Positions 48,612 through 60,591 of a stretch of 64,000 nt of DNA are shown here, piece after piece. Source of the stretch: Kalaharituber pfeilii (lineage: Eukaryota; Ascomycota; Pezizomycetes; Pezizales; Pezizaceae); NCBI GenBank assembly GCA_015179045.1, contig WHUZ01000072.1:248001-312000 (forward strand). The letters run 5' to 3'. The notes beneath the pieces are model-generated. The model was not told the origin of the DNA. It saw nothing but the letters and a program-made list of their open reading frames with translations, and made no database searches. How positions within the stretch are numbered: position 1 is the first letter of the stretch; each line of letters begins with the position of its first letter. The translations under genes were made by a program, and so were the position numbers.

Positions 48612-51600
48612 TAGGCTCTGCTTTTAACGACAATTCAGGGCACCAATTCTTCAATCTTCAACTCACCAACCACACCGACCATCAAATCGTCACCAACCCA
48701 CTGACGCGAAATGATATCTCGGGTTGTACAGTGAGAGAAGATATTAAGTTCTGGAGAGCAGAATCGCAATTCTCATTCTGCCCTAGTATATGATGCTAGC
48801 CTCGGACATGATAGTAGAATATTATCTCAATTCCATCATGAATCATCGCATGAGAATTACGCGAAGGAAACCAAGCCTTACAAACTTCTACACGATGTAC
48901 AGTATAAACGCAATACTGACCATGACAGCCGAAGCGTGTGAAGCTGAGACAGAGGCCTTTTCGAGGGGTCTACGAGTAAGATTAGGGGAGAGATATAGAT
49001 AAAGTCCGCTGATAGCAAATTACATATGACGGGTGTCTCGTGCCCAGCTATTACCGGTTTTCATTCTACTAGCCTTCTTAATTATATAAACAGTACGCGT
49101 ATTACTATTGTACATGGGATTCCTGATGACTTTGGCCGGAAGCGGAAATACTACAATCTAAAGTACTGTTCCTACTGGTAGTTTTGCAAACCCAGACTGT
49201 TGATAAAGCAACTCACGCGGACAGGCTTCGTCGGTTATCAGGCCGCCTGCTCAATTCAAGTGCAATTTTGTTGAATAGGACCAGAGGGAAACCTGGTATG
49301 AGACAAAGGGAAACCTATTTTCTTAGACAAGTCAAGATCGGAAATATAGCCGAGTGAAGCGACGCCAACCAGAGTAAATCGACTTAAGAATCATTCGAAT
49401 TGAAATACAGGCAACACTCGGGTACTGTCAGAAAAAAAACAAACCAAAAACTCAGCTCTCTGGTCGTTAACTATGTACAATACAGGCTATCTTGAACCTC
49501 AAACTTGATTGGGATTTCGGGATGGTGATGCAACACTGGCGTCAAGGATATTTGGGGGGTGAAAAAAAACGGAGTGATCCCTGCGCGGCTGAGAAACAAG
49601 GAACTAGATGCGATAAGATTCGACGTGGCATGGTACCTTTTTTCCTCTTCCTTCTTTGCATGCAGACGGGGTTTCAACGTTTTTGGATGAGCAAGGATTT
49701 TGAGAGCATTGTAGTTTGAGGGCGATCTTATCCCTTAATATCTATTTATTGTCAATGCGAGACCTTTCGCATCGGCTTGGCGATTGTGGACTAATTTTTG
49801 CGAGCATTGGTTACAAAATTTTCGATCTGACAATGGAAAGACTCTTCGATTCCGACGACGCACCCGAAAAGTGTAGTGGTGAAGCTGCTGTGCTGAGTTA
49901 AACAGTGGAGAGGAGGTTTTTAAACTCTTGATATCTTATAGCGGGAGAATGGTCTACATAGATTGCTACAAAATGCACTATCATGTAGAGTACGTACCTC
50001 CATGCAAAAATGAATGCGAAAGAACTACTGCATCCTTGCATTCGAATTAATTCGTTAAATGGGATCAATCAATTCGGATAAAGAAGCTGCAAGATCAGGA
50101 ACACAGAACAAATACACTCTACCAAACAGGATATCATGCGGAAGGCGCCACGAATTTATGTGGCATGGTGGGGTGAAAGAAGTGTAAGGAGAATAGGGAA
50201 GAAGTTGAACAGGAGCACAACAAGATAGATAGAATATAAGATAGTTGCTCTGCTCATTTCGAACTCACGAGGTTATACGAGGCGCTGATATGTATTATGA
50301 CGAGACTGGGTGATAACTATATATTTTCCCGTCATTCTTAAGCTGAAAACGCATTGGGAACTCAAGTCTAAGAGATGCTATATTGGCTTCTTCATGTGAA
50401 TACGTATTATTATCACTTGGGCAAATACTAAATAGTATCGGGAACTCACGATATTCAGCCTCATGTCAAAAGCTGAAGAAATGCTTGACAAGTTGACGCC
50501 CGCGGGGGGGGCACCAAGTTCAGATGTTAGACGCGCAAGCTAGAGAGTGGTATGGTACTGCGTGCCGTGCCCGAGGTACTTAATCTTGTGCGGCTGCAGA
50601 GTGAAGAGGAGCTTACTAGTTCAGCAGAGCTGGACGCATCAGGCTGCGGCCTGTCGGGGGCAATTGCTTCTGGAGCGCGGCAAGCATGTCGTGCTGGTAG
50701 CATCGCGGCGGCGTAGCAGCACTGCGCCCTGGCCTGCGAGGGCCTGGGTCGTGCGCTGCAGCTGCCCAGAGTCCCGTGGCGGCCCACACCGCGCCGTTCC
50801 CCCTGTCCGCTTTTAAATCAAGAGAAGAGGTACCAGTACCATCGCGCCGGTCTGGACGGTGCGCTGCCTCTCCTTTTCATATATCCTCTGGCTCCCCACG
50901 CCTCCTTCTTTCTACCTCCCATTCCCCTCCCTCTCCTTCTCCCCCTCTCTCCTTCTCTACGATCCGGGTACCCTACACGTTCGCTGAGGTGTTTAGGTGT
51001 CTGAGTCTCTGGATCAACGACGGTCCTTGATCGCTCACTATCGCTCGCAGTACCAGCGCAGCTTACACTCGCTTTTGAAGGAAGGGGCGACTACAGGCGC
51101 CCGCACTGCATAGCTACTGCTTGAGGTACGTTCCAACTGGAAATGTTAGGCCAACCTCTGCTTTCTGCATACCGACACAAGGCCGCTCGCCGCTGTTACG
51201 GCACATTGCCCTTTCATTCGGCCGAGGAAAAGCAAGGGAGGGGAGCAGAACAAAAGAGAGAAGAGAAAAAAAAAAAAAAAAGGAAAAGAAAAAGAAAAAA
51301 AAAGAAAATAAAAGGAGCGGGAAAAGGAAAACAAAATATATTAAAAGTTAACTGTGCAGAGGACGGAGCACGAAGAAAGCGTTTCTGCGTGGACAGCTGC
51401 TCTGTCTTCTTCCTCCTCCCTTGCTCGTTGCCTGCCCCTACCTCCTCCCCTCTCTATCCTCCTCGTCGTGCAGATTCGCCCCCCCTTCATAAATAGCTGC
51501 TACAGTGGCCGGGCATCGAATCTCCCATGAGCTCATTGATTGACTGATGTGTGCTTGCAGTTGGTTAATTCTTCACTACACCCAACTCGTTGAGCCATCG

Positions 51601-51691
51601 CTTCATCCTCACGAATTATAGCCGGCTCGACGACACTGTTCTCCGCCTCGAAATTACCCCTCTTCTCCGCTTACGTCTTTGACATTATCCC

Positions 51692-51953
51692 GTGAGTTTC
51701 CCCTTTAGCAACTGTGAGACTCGGATTAGGTTCTGAGTTTCACTGAGGATCAGAAGTTTAACGGTTTACAGCTTTAGTATCCAGACTCGCCTTAATTCTC
51801 TGAATACACTGCACTGTTTTGATCGAGCACTATCTTACTTTGCCTACGAAGCAGTTGCTTCAGGCTCCAAACTTGTAACAGTATGCCCCTATTTATACAT
51901 CACAACTGGAGTAAACAAACATTAGAACTTGGGCACTGCTAACAAATATTCAG
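51692..51953 (+). other. Probable 5'-UTR intron of FKS1
   Basis: The donor CC|GTGAGT at 51692 and a TGCTAACAAATATTCAG end at 51953 form a full consensus, including the branch point. The end lies 26 bp before the FKS1 ATG. At 262 bp it is longer than the coding introns. Confidence 0.6.
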
Positions 51954-51979
51954 GGGTTTGCTTGTAAAGCCTGAGCAAG

Positions 51980-54900
51980 ATGTCACGGCCTCACCAAGGC
52001 TACGATAATCAACAGTATGGCCAGGGCGGCCAGACCGATTCCTACTATCAAGATGAGTATGGTCAGCAGGGCCATTATGACCAGCAGTACAATCAAGGAG
52101 ATGGATATTATGACGAGCAGTACGTGAATTATGATCATATAGGAAATTACAAATCTGAACAAAGTTTGGCAGAGACTATTACAACGCAAATCCCCAGGGC
52201 GGTAATGGCGGTCATGGTAGTTATCAAGATAATGGATATTATGGCAACCAAGGTTCGCATCATATCCCGAAAGATTGAAGTATCTCTGCAATTAATACGT
52301 GAATCTCAGGCTACGATGATGAGTACTATGGCGACCAATATTATGGTATTGGCTGCCTTCTATGTTTCGCTCTTCGTTCGCTGACATTGCTTCAGATCAA
52401 GGTGCTCCTGCTGCAGGGCAGCAGCCCCAGTACGACCAACAGGGATATGACCGCAAAGGCAAGCGTCGAGGTCATGACTCTGAAGAGGACTCCGAGACTT
52501 TCAGCGATTTTACAATGAGGTCAGACATGGCACGCGCAGCGCAAATGGATTACTATGGTCGTGGGGATGAGTATGAGGGTGGTCCAGGGGGCCAACGTGG
52601 CTATCGACCACCATCATCCCAAGTCTCCTATGGAGGTAATAGGTCATCTGGCGCCTCGACACCTGTTTACGGCATGGATTACACCAATGCTCTTCCAGCA
52701 GGCCAGCGTTCCAAGGAGCCTTATCCAGCGTGGACCTCAGAGAACCAAATTCCTCTGTCAAAGGAGGAAATTGAGGATATCTTCCTTGACCTGGTAGCTA
52801 AATTTGGGTTCCAGAGAGACAGCATGCGAAACATGTACGACCATTTGATGACTCTTCTAGACTCTCGGGCTTCTCGGATGACACCTAACCAAGCTCTTCT
52901 TTCTCTCCATGCCGATTATATCGGAGGTGATAATGCCAACTATCGTAAATGGTACTTTGCGGCCCATCTCGACCTTGACGATGCTGTGGGATTTGCCAAC
53001 ATGAAACTTGGGAAGACCAATCGTCGTACCCGGAAGGCAAGGGAAGCTGCAAAGAAGGCACGAGGCGGGGAAGATGTTGAGCAGACATTGGCTCAAATGG
53101 ACGGTGACAACAGCCTCGAGGCAGCAGAGTATCGGTGGAAATCGAAGATGAACAGGATGTCTCAACATGACAGGGTTCGCCAGATTGCTCTTTATTTGCT
53201 ATGCTGGGGTGAGGCAAACCAAGTTCGCTTCATGCCTGAATGTCTTTGCTTCATTTTCAAGTGTGCAGATGACTACTATCATTCTCAAGAATGCCAGTCA
53301 AAGGTGGAGCCTGTTGAAGAGGGAACCTATCTCAGGGACATCATCACCCCCTTGTACCAATACTGTCGCGAGCAAGGATATGAAATTGTTGATGGCAAAT
53401 GGGTGCGTCGCGAGCGCGACCACAATCAGATCATCGGCTATGACGATATCAATCAGCTTTTCTGGTACCCCGAAGGTATTGAGCGCATCATCATGACAGA
53501 TAAGTCTCGTATGGTTGATGTTCCGCCGCCGCAGAGGTATATGAAACTCAAGGAAGTCGATTGGAAGAAGGTCTTCTTCAAGACCTACAAAGAAACGCGT
53601 TCATGGTTCCATATGATTACCAACTTCAACCGGATCTGGGTTATCCATCTCACCACCTTCTGGATGTTTACGGCGTACAATTCTCCATCCCTGTACACTG
53701 AGACGCCATATATTCAGGAAGAAAACACTAAACCTCATGCTGCTGCTTCTTGGTCTGCTGCTGCTCTCGGAGGTACTGCTGCTGGTCTCATCATGGTCTT
53801 TGCTACTCTGGCAGAATGGGCCTACGTCCCGCGACAATGGGCTGGTGCTCAACATCTCACGAAGCGGCTTTTATTTCTTATTCTTGTTACTATTATTAAC
53901 GTAGCCCCCAGTGTTTATGTGTTTATGATTGATAAGAACAGGGGAGGAAAGATTGCCTATATCTTGGGTATTGTTCAATTCTTCATTGCAATTGCAACAT
54001 TACTTTTCTTCTCTGTTATGCCTCTTGGCGGGCTCTTTGGAAGCTATCTTACGAAGAACTCCAGGCAGTACGTCGCAAGTCAAACTTTTACAGCCAGCTT
54101 CCCACAGCTTCAAGGAAACGATCGATGGATGTCTTATGGCCTTTGGGTACTTGTCTTCGGCGCAAAACTGCTTGAATCCTATTTCTTCTTAACATTATCA
54201 TTCAAAGACCCTATACGCGTCTTGTCGATTATGGATGTGTCAAATTGCATTGGCGATGCGATACTCAAAAAGATTTTATGCCAGTACCAACCTCAGATAT
54301 TGCTCGGTCTGATGTATTTCTGTGATTTAATCCTCTTTTTCCTGGATACGTACCTCTGGTACATTATCTGGAACACCATCTTCTCAGTGGCTCGATCTTT
54401 CTATCTCGGCGTATCTATTTGGACTCCATGGAGGAACATCTTCTCTCGTCTCCCCAAGCGCATCTACTCGAAGGTCCTTGCCACTACGGACATGGAGATC
54501 AAGTACAAGCCAAAGGTTCTTATTTCTCAAGTGTGGAATGCAATCGTTATTTCCATGTACCGTGAACACCTTTTGGCGATTGACCATGTGCAGAAGCTGC
54601 TCTATCATCAGGTTAGTAAACTCTCAGCTTTCCGTCAACAAACTTAAGTCTAATATTTGGATAGGTCCCATCTGAACAAGAAGGAAAACGAACTTTGAGG
54701 GCACCTACATTCTTCGTCTCTCAAGAAGATCATTCATTTGAGACTGAGTTCTATCCCCCTGGAAGTGAAGCCGAGCGTCGTATTTCCTTCTTCGCGCAGT
54801 CTCTCTCCACACCGATTCCTGAGCCTCTTCCTGTTGACAATATGCCAACATTCACAGTCCTTATTCCGCATTATGGTGAAAAGATCTTGCTATCCCTTCG

Positions 54901-57900
54901 CGAGATTATCAGAGAAGACGATCCATACTCCCGAGTTACCCTCCTCGAATATCTTAAGCAGCTGCACCCTCATGAGTGGGACTGCTTTGTCAAGGACACA
55001 AAGATACTTGCCGATGAAACATCTCAGTTCAATCAGGAGGAGAAGTCTGAAAAGGATACACAAAAGAGTAAAATTGATGATCTACCATTTTACTGCATTG
55101 GGTTCAAATCTGCTGCTCCGGAATACACTCTCAGAACTCGAATCTGGGCTTCCCTTCGCTCTCAAACCCTGTATCGTACTATCTCTGGTTTCATGAATTA
55201 CAGTCGTGCCATCAAGCTTCTATACCGTGTCGAAAACCCCGAGGTCGTCCAAATGTTTGGTGGCAATACAGACAAGCTTGAGCGGGAATTGGAACGTATG
55301 GCTCGTCGGAAGTACAAGATTTGTGTCTCTATGCAACGTTATGCCAAGTTCAAGAAGGAGGAAATGGAAAACACTGAATTCTTGCTTCGCGCTTATCCTG
55401 ACCTGATGATTGCGTACCTGGATGAAGAGCCCCCGGTGAACGAAGGAGATGAGCCACGTATATACTCCGCTCTCATTGACGGTCATTCTGAGGTCATGGA
55501 AAATGGCATGCGTCGTCCGAAATTCAGGATTCAACTCTCTGGTAATCCTATTCTTGGTGACGGAAAGAGCGACAATCAAAATCACTCCATTATCTTCTAT
55601 CGTGGTGAATATATCCAGCTTGTTGACGCCAATCAAGACAATTACCTTGAAGAATGCTTGAAGATTCGAAGTGTTCTGGCTGAATTTGAGGAAATGACTG
55701 TCGAAAATGTGTCACCTTATGCACCAGGCTTGCCTCCTCCAAAAACAGCTCCTGTGGCCATTTTGGGAGCGAGAGAATACATTTTCTCTGAGAATGTTGG
55801 TATTCTTGGTGACGTTGCAGCCGGCAAAGAACAGACGTTTGGTACCTTATTCGCTCGTACGTTGGCACAAATTGGAGGCAAGTTGCATTATGGGCATCCT
55901 GATTTCCTCAACGGCATTTTCATGACTACTCGAGGGGTGTCTCAAAGGCGCAGAAGGGGCTTCATCTCAACGAGGATATTTACGCTGGTATGACCGCATT
56001 GCTTCGCGGTGGAAGAATCAAGCATTGTGAATACTACCAGTGCGGTAAGGGTCGTGACTTGGGTTTCGGATCTATTTTGAACTTCACCACGAAGATCGGG
56101 ACTGGCATGGGAGAACAGATGCTTTCTCGGGAATACTACTATCTTGGTACACAGCTTCCGCTTGACCGTTTCCTCTCATTCTTCTATGCTCACCCTGGTT
56201 TCCATGTCAACAATATCTTCATCATTCTCTCCGTCCAGTTGTTCATGATTGTTTGCATCAACCTTGGCGCATTGAGGAATCAAGTCATACCATGCAAATA
56301 TAACAAGGATGTGCCGATTACTGATCCGCTTGAGCCTGAGGGATGCCAGAATATCGTTCCGGTAATGGAGTGGGTCGAGCGTTGCACAATCTCTATCTTC
56401 ATCGTCTTGTTCATCGCTTTCCTGCCTCTGGTGGTTCAAGAGTTGACAGAGCGTGGTTTTTGGCGTGCTGCAACTCGTCTTGGAAAGCATTTCTGCTCAT
56501 TTTCTCCTATGTTCGAAGTGTTTGTCTGTCAAATCTATGCCAACTCGATTCTTCAGAATCTGGCTTTCGGAGGTGCGCGATATATCGGTACAGGTCGTGG
56601 TTTCGCTACTGCCCGTATACCATTTGCTGTTTTGTACTCTCGGTTTGCTGGTCCATCGATTTACTTGGGAGCTCGATCGTTACTCATGCTGGTATTCACG
56701 TCTTCGACAATTTGGGGCTGGCATCTTATTTACTTCTGGTTCTCTCTCCTAGCTCTTTGCGTCTCGCCTTTCGTGTATAATCCTCACCAATTCTCGTGGA
56801 ACGATTTCTTCATCGACTACAGGGATTTCCTTCGTTGGCTATCACGTGGTAACTCCCGTGCCAATCATCAGTCTTGGATTGCATTCTGCAGACTTTCTCG
56901 GACACGTATCACTGGTTATAAGAGGAAGACCCTTGGAGATCCGTCAGAGAAGCTCACTGGTGACATCCCAAGAGCAAGACTGAAGAACATCGTCTGGAAT
57001 GAGATCGTAGGGCCACTAGTTCTTGTTGTTGTCACTTTGATCCCTTACCTGTTCATCAACTCTCAAACAGGCGCCGATACGAAAAAAGCGAAGCCAACAA
57101 ACTCTTTGATCCGTATCGGTGTAGTCGCGTTCCTGCCGATCGCTGTTAACGCTGGTGTTCTTGCTGGTCTCTTTGGTATGGCATGCTGTATGGGACCTGT
57201 ATTAGGGATGTGTTGTAAGAGATTTGGTGCAGTTTTAGCTGCAATTGCCCACGGAATTGCTGTTATCATGCTTTTTGTTGCATTCGAAGCTCTCTTCCTC
57301 CTCGAAGGGTGGAGTTTCTCCAAGACAATGGCCGGAATGGTGACCGTTGTGGCAATTCAGCGATGGTTCTTCAAGTTGATCATCTGCTTGGCCCTCACAA
57401 GAGAATTCAAGGCCGACGCCTCTAACTTGGCCTTCTGGAGTGGAAAGTGGTATGGCCTTGGAGTAAGTCCACCGAAATTTGGCTGCCAATAATGACGATT
57501 AGAAAATGCTAATGATTGTTCTAGTTACACGCTATCTCGCAACCTGGACGTGAGTTGCTTTGCAAGATCACTGAGCTTGGAATGTTTTCTGTAAGCTCCT
57601 TTGGATATTCTAGTTATCTGACAATTTTTTGGAACTAACGCTTTCACAGGCCGACTTCATTCTTGGTCATTTCATTTTGTTCTTCCAGCTTCCAATTATC
57701 TTGATACCCTATATCGATCAGGCGCATTCTATGATGCTTTTCTGGCTTCGCCCCTCACGCCAAATCCGCCCGCCAATCTACTCAGCGAAGCAATCTAAAT
57801 TGCGCAAAAAGAGAGTTATCCGCTTCGCTGTGATTTATTTCCTCATGCTTGTCCTCTTTGTCGCCCTCATTGTCGGTCCAGTAGTTGTTGGAAATATGTT

Positions 57901-58012
57901 CCTTAAGAACCTTCCATTCAAAATTCCAATGAATCTTCTTCAGCCAGCTGATCCAGAGAGAGAGGTGCCAGAGGATGAGAATTCAAAAAAAGATTCAAGG
58001 ATGATGTTTTAA
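51980..58012 (+). CDS. FKS1: Beta-1,3-glucan synthase catalytic subunit (GT48), with one apparent frameshift
   Basis: Seven exons: join(51980..52119, 52173..52252, 52310..52345, 52396..54611, 54665..57462, 57525..57590, 57650..58012), 1899 aa if one base is restored. The plasma-membrane enzyme uses UDP-glucose to extrude wall beta-1,3-glucan and is the echinocandin target. The N terminus is Gln/Tyr/Gly-rich, split by small introns. Conserved blocks follow: [53 protein letters not shown], hot-spot-1 region FLTLSFKDP (54186-54212), the cytosolic catalytic domain ([60 protein letters not shown]) and multiple transmembrane helices to the end. At 55934-55937 the frame breaks: MTTRG continues as [18 protein letters not shown] in the next frame. 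One extra G in the run restores it, and exon 5 then has 933 whole codons. The hot-spot-2 position reads EWVERCTI (56368-56391). The ATG follows a probable 5'-UTR intron. Confidence 0.94.
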
Positions 58013-60591
58013 GTGGATAGAAGAGACGCGGAAAATTGTAATTCATAATTAATGAGGCGGCGATGATTTTTGTTTCCTTTCTTCGTATAATTTTTTTCGA
58101 GTTTGGACTTGAACTATAATGACATGAAAACAATGGCTGGTGGCAATGGGATAGAAGGTTTTTCTTTCTTTCGCTCTACATGTTACCTTTTTTTTTATAA
58201 CTTGCCTCTTTATGTTAGCTTTCCAGTTTGCTTTTCCTTTACCTTTGTTATCTACAGCCTCGTTAAGATGTATCTAGAAACCTCAAGGCTGTCCCTTTAC
58301 ATAAGTACAAATTGTATACCTCATGTTTACCTCATCGTGGTGTGTTATCTCTCCCTACTTAGTTGAGTTTTTCCTTCTCGGCCAATACCCGCACAGGTGA
58401 ACATTCTTAAATGGACTTCCATTCAGCTGCAGCTTATTGTTCCTCAATGTGGTTCTCCTAGCTTTTATAATGTACTTTCTTCTGATTATAACTCAGTTCA
58501 TCTTGTCCTATGTGTGCGAGCTGGGGGAGATAAATCTGGAGAGGGCTTCGTCTACTTCAAGAAGTTAAACCTCCTATTTCATGAGATCTTGTCTTTTTGT
58601 TCTACTCTTTACTTATTTTTATTTATTTTTTTTCATGGTTACGAGATGTAGTTTTAATAGTGATCAACTTGAATGAATGCCGAAGAATGGTTTAGAGTAC
58701 TTGACAGTCTGTACGATATTATCATGGCTGTTGCCTGTAGAGATACGTGTATAGTAGTTCTATTTCTCTTGTAGAGATTCAATGGAAAGGCTTAATGTTG
58801 ATGAAATTCAAATTGAGGGCATTAGGTCATCTTTTATAGTGTCCCACCTGGTTGCTTTCCGTTCCTGTTTTGATTTTGTGATTGAATTTAGTCATTTTGA
58901 CTTTGGGTAATGAGGTGAGGTGGGGGCCTAATTTGTTATCCTTCTCCTTTGAAGGATTGTGTTGGACAACTTATATAGCTATTGAATAAGTTTCGCAGAA
59001 CAGCAGTAAGTACTTATTATCATACATCGCCGTTTCTTTGTTCTGAATCTCGGCTGTAAAAAAGTGAAAATTTGAGAAACCTGGGGTCTTGGTCTCCCAG
59101 GGCATAGGCATACCAAGTATTACTGCTGGCTAACAGTTAGACGAGTCCAGGAAGGCAGGCAGGCACGGGGACAGGCCACGGGGGAAGCCGCGAGTACACT
59201 CTCCTAACAGTACCTAGTAGCTAATACTGGTAAAACCATGGGCAAGCATCAGGGATACACGACAAGACCCTTTAATCTTTTCGTTTTTTTTTCACTCTCG
59301 AAAGGTTGTGGTGGAAGCAACGTTTGCGTGTAGTTGAGGGTAACGGAGCGGAAGAGTGTCGGTTGCTTGTGGCGGTGAGGTACCACATTGTAGAAGTACA
59401 TACCAATATAGGAAGCATGAAGCCTGTTTTGTGCTCCTTTTTTTACTTCCTACCCCTCTCAGCTTCTCACTCTGCTCCCTTTACTCTCTAGGAAGCTTTG
59501 CTTTCTTTCCTCTCTCGTTCTACCTCTCCCTTCTCGCCTTCCCCTTCCTTCGACCGCACGTTACAGTACCAACAATACGAGGATCGGATCGATATGAACT
59601 GAGCTCTCATTTCCGTACGTACATAATCTCATGCGCGAGCGATATTTAACTGCAACAGTATACAAATAAAACAACGTATGGGTCCTTATAGAATATCTTT
59701 CAAATTGCACTGCTTAAAAGGATCTTTTGAAATTTCCTTCAATTCAATTTTCTTTCCGTCCGTCTACTTAACTTCTGCTACTTTTCATCCTATATTACCA
59801 GTAATGAACAATAAATTCAATGTGATTTTTATTTTGTTTGATAAGAGGAAAAAAAAAACAAAAAACGCCTGTAACTCAACAGAAGAAAAAATGCACACCA
59901 CGAGCATGAAAGCTCTGAAGAAAAATAGAATACAACAGAGTAGCGGGGAAGAAGATATTACACAAGTAGGATTAAATAATGCGGGGGATTGTGCAGCAGA
60001 TAGGCAAGAAAAAGCGGTGTATGTATTACAGATCCTAAAGGGTAACAGAGTAAAAGATGGGAAGAGAACTGCAGATGATGGAAGGTATTAGTAGAGAACG
60101 AGAGTGAGAGAAAATGAGCAAAAAATGGACTGTAAATTCACATTTTTCGTACATTATCAGAATCTCGAAGTTCCTACCAAACCCAGTGAATAGCACAAAG
60201 AGGAAAAGAGGAAATGAATCAGATAAGCAACGCAAGAAAGGAACCGCAAAATGTAGTAGGAAACGGAAATAGAGAGCAATTAGAGAACGAAGAAAGATAG
60301 CGGCAACAAAACTAGAGTTATAAAAACCTGACCTAACCAACCTCCTATTCCTATCCGATTTCCTGATCCTATTCCTACCCAGAAAATTTAACTGCTACTC
60401 CAAATTCAGAAAACAGAATGTATCTCAACCCCCCCGCCCCCCATTTCTTCTAAGTAATGCACTTATCTAGACATATCACATATCGTCACATCATAAAAGC
60501 TCTTGTACATCTCCACCAACTGGAACTGCCAGAAATCTCAGTCTTTGGTTGTCCCACCCCGAATCCCAACAAACGCGTTCCTCTGCTGATA
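58013..60591. other. Convergent spacer between FKS1 and PSE1
   Basis: 2.6 kb between two 3' ends. No gene is recognised; ORFs are short and lack motifs. A few GGCAGGCA-type units lie near 59153-59170. Confidence 0.45.

Larger units (their letters stand above)
44804..51691. other. Gene-empty, repeat-bearing island upstream of FKS1
   Basis: Nearly 7 kb with no recognisable gene. It holds two TIR elements (47.2-48.6 kb), scattered CTGGTTACG(A/G)GACTA and CGTGCCCAGAC repeats, and anonymous DNA. From 50.5 kb the sequence is GC-rich, with an AG-rich tract at 51.23-51.33 kb and a pyrimidine-rich segment at 50.88-50.96 kb, probably the FKS1 promoter and leader. Confidence 0.5.
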
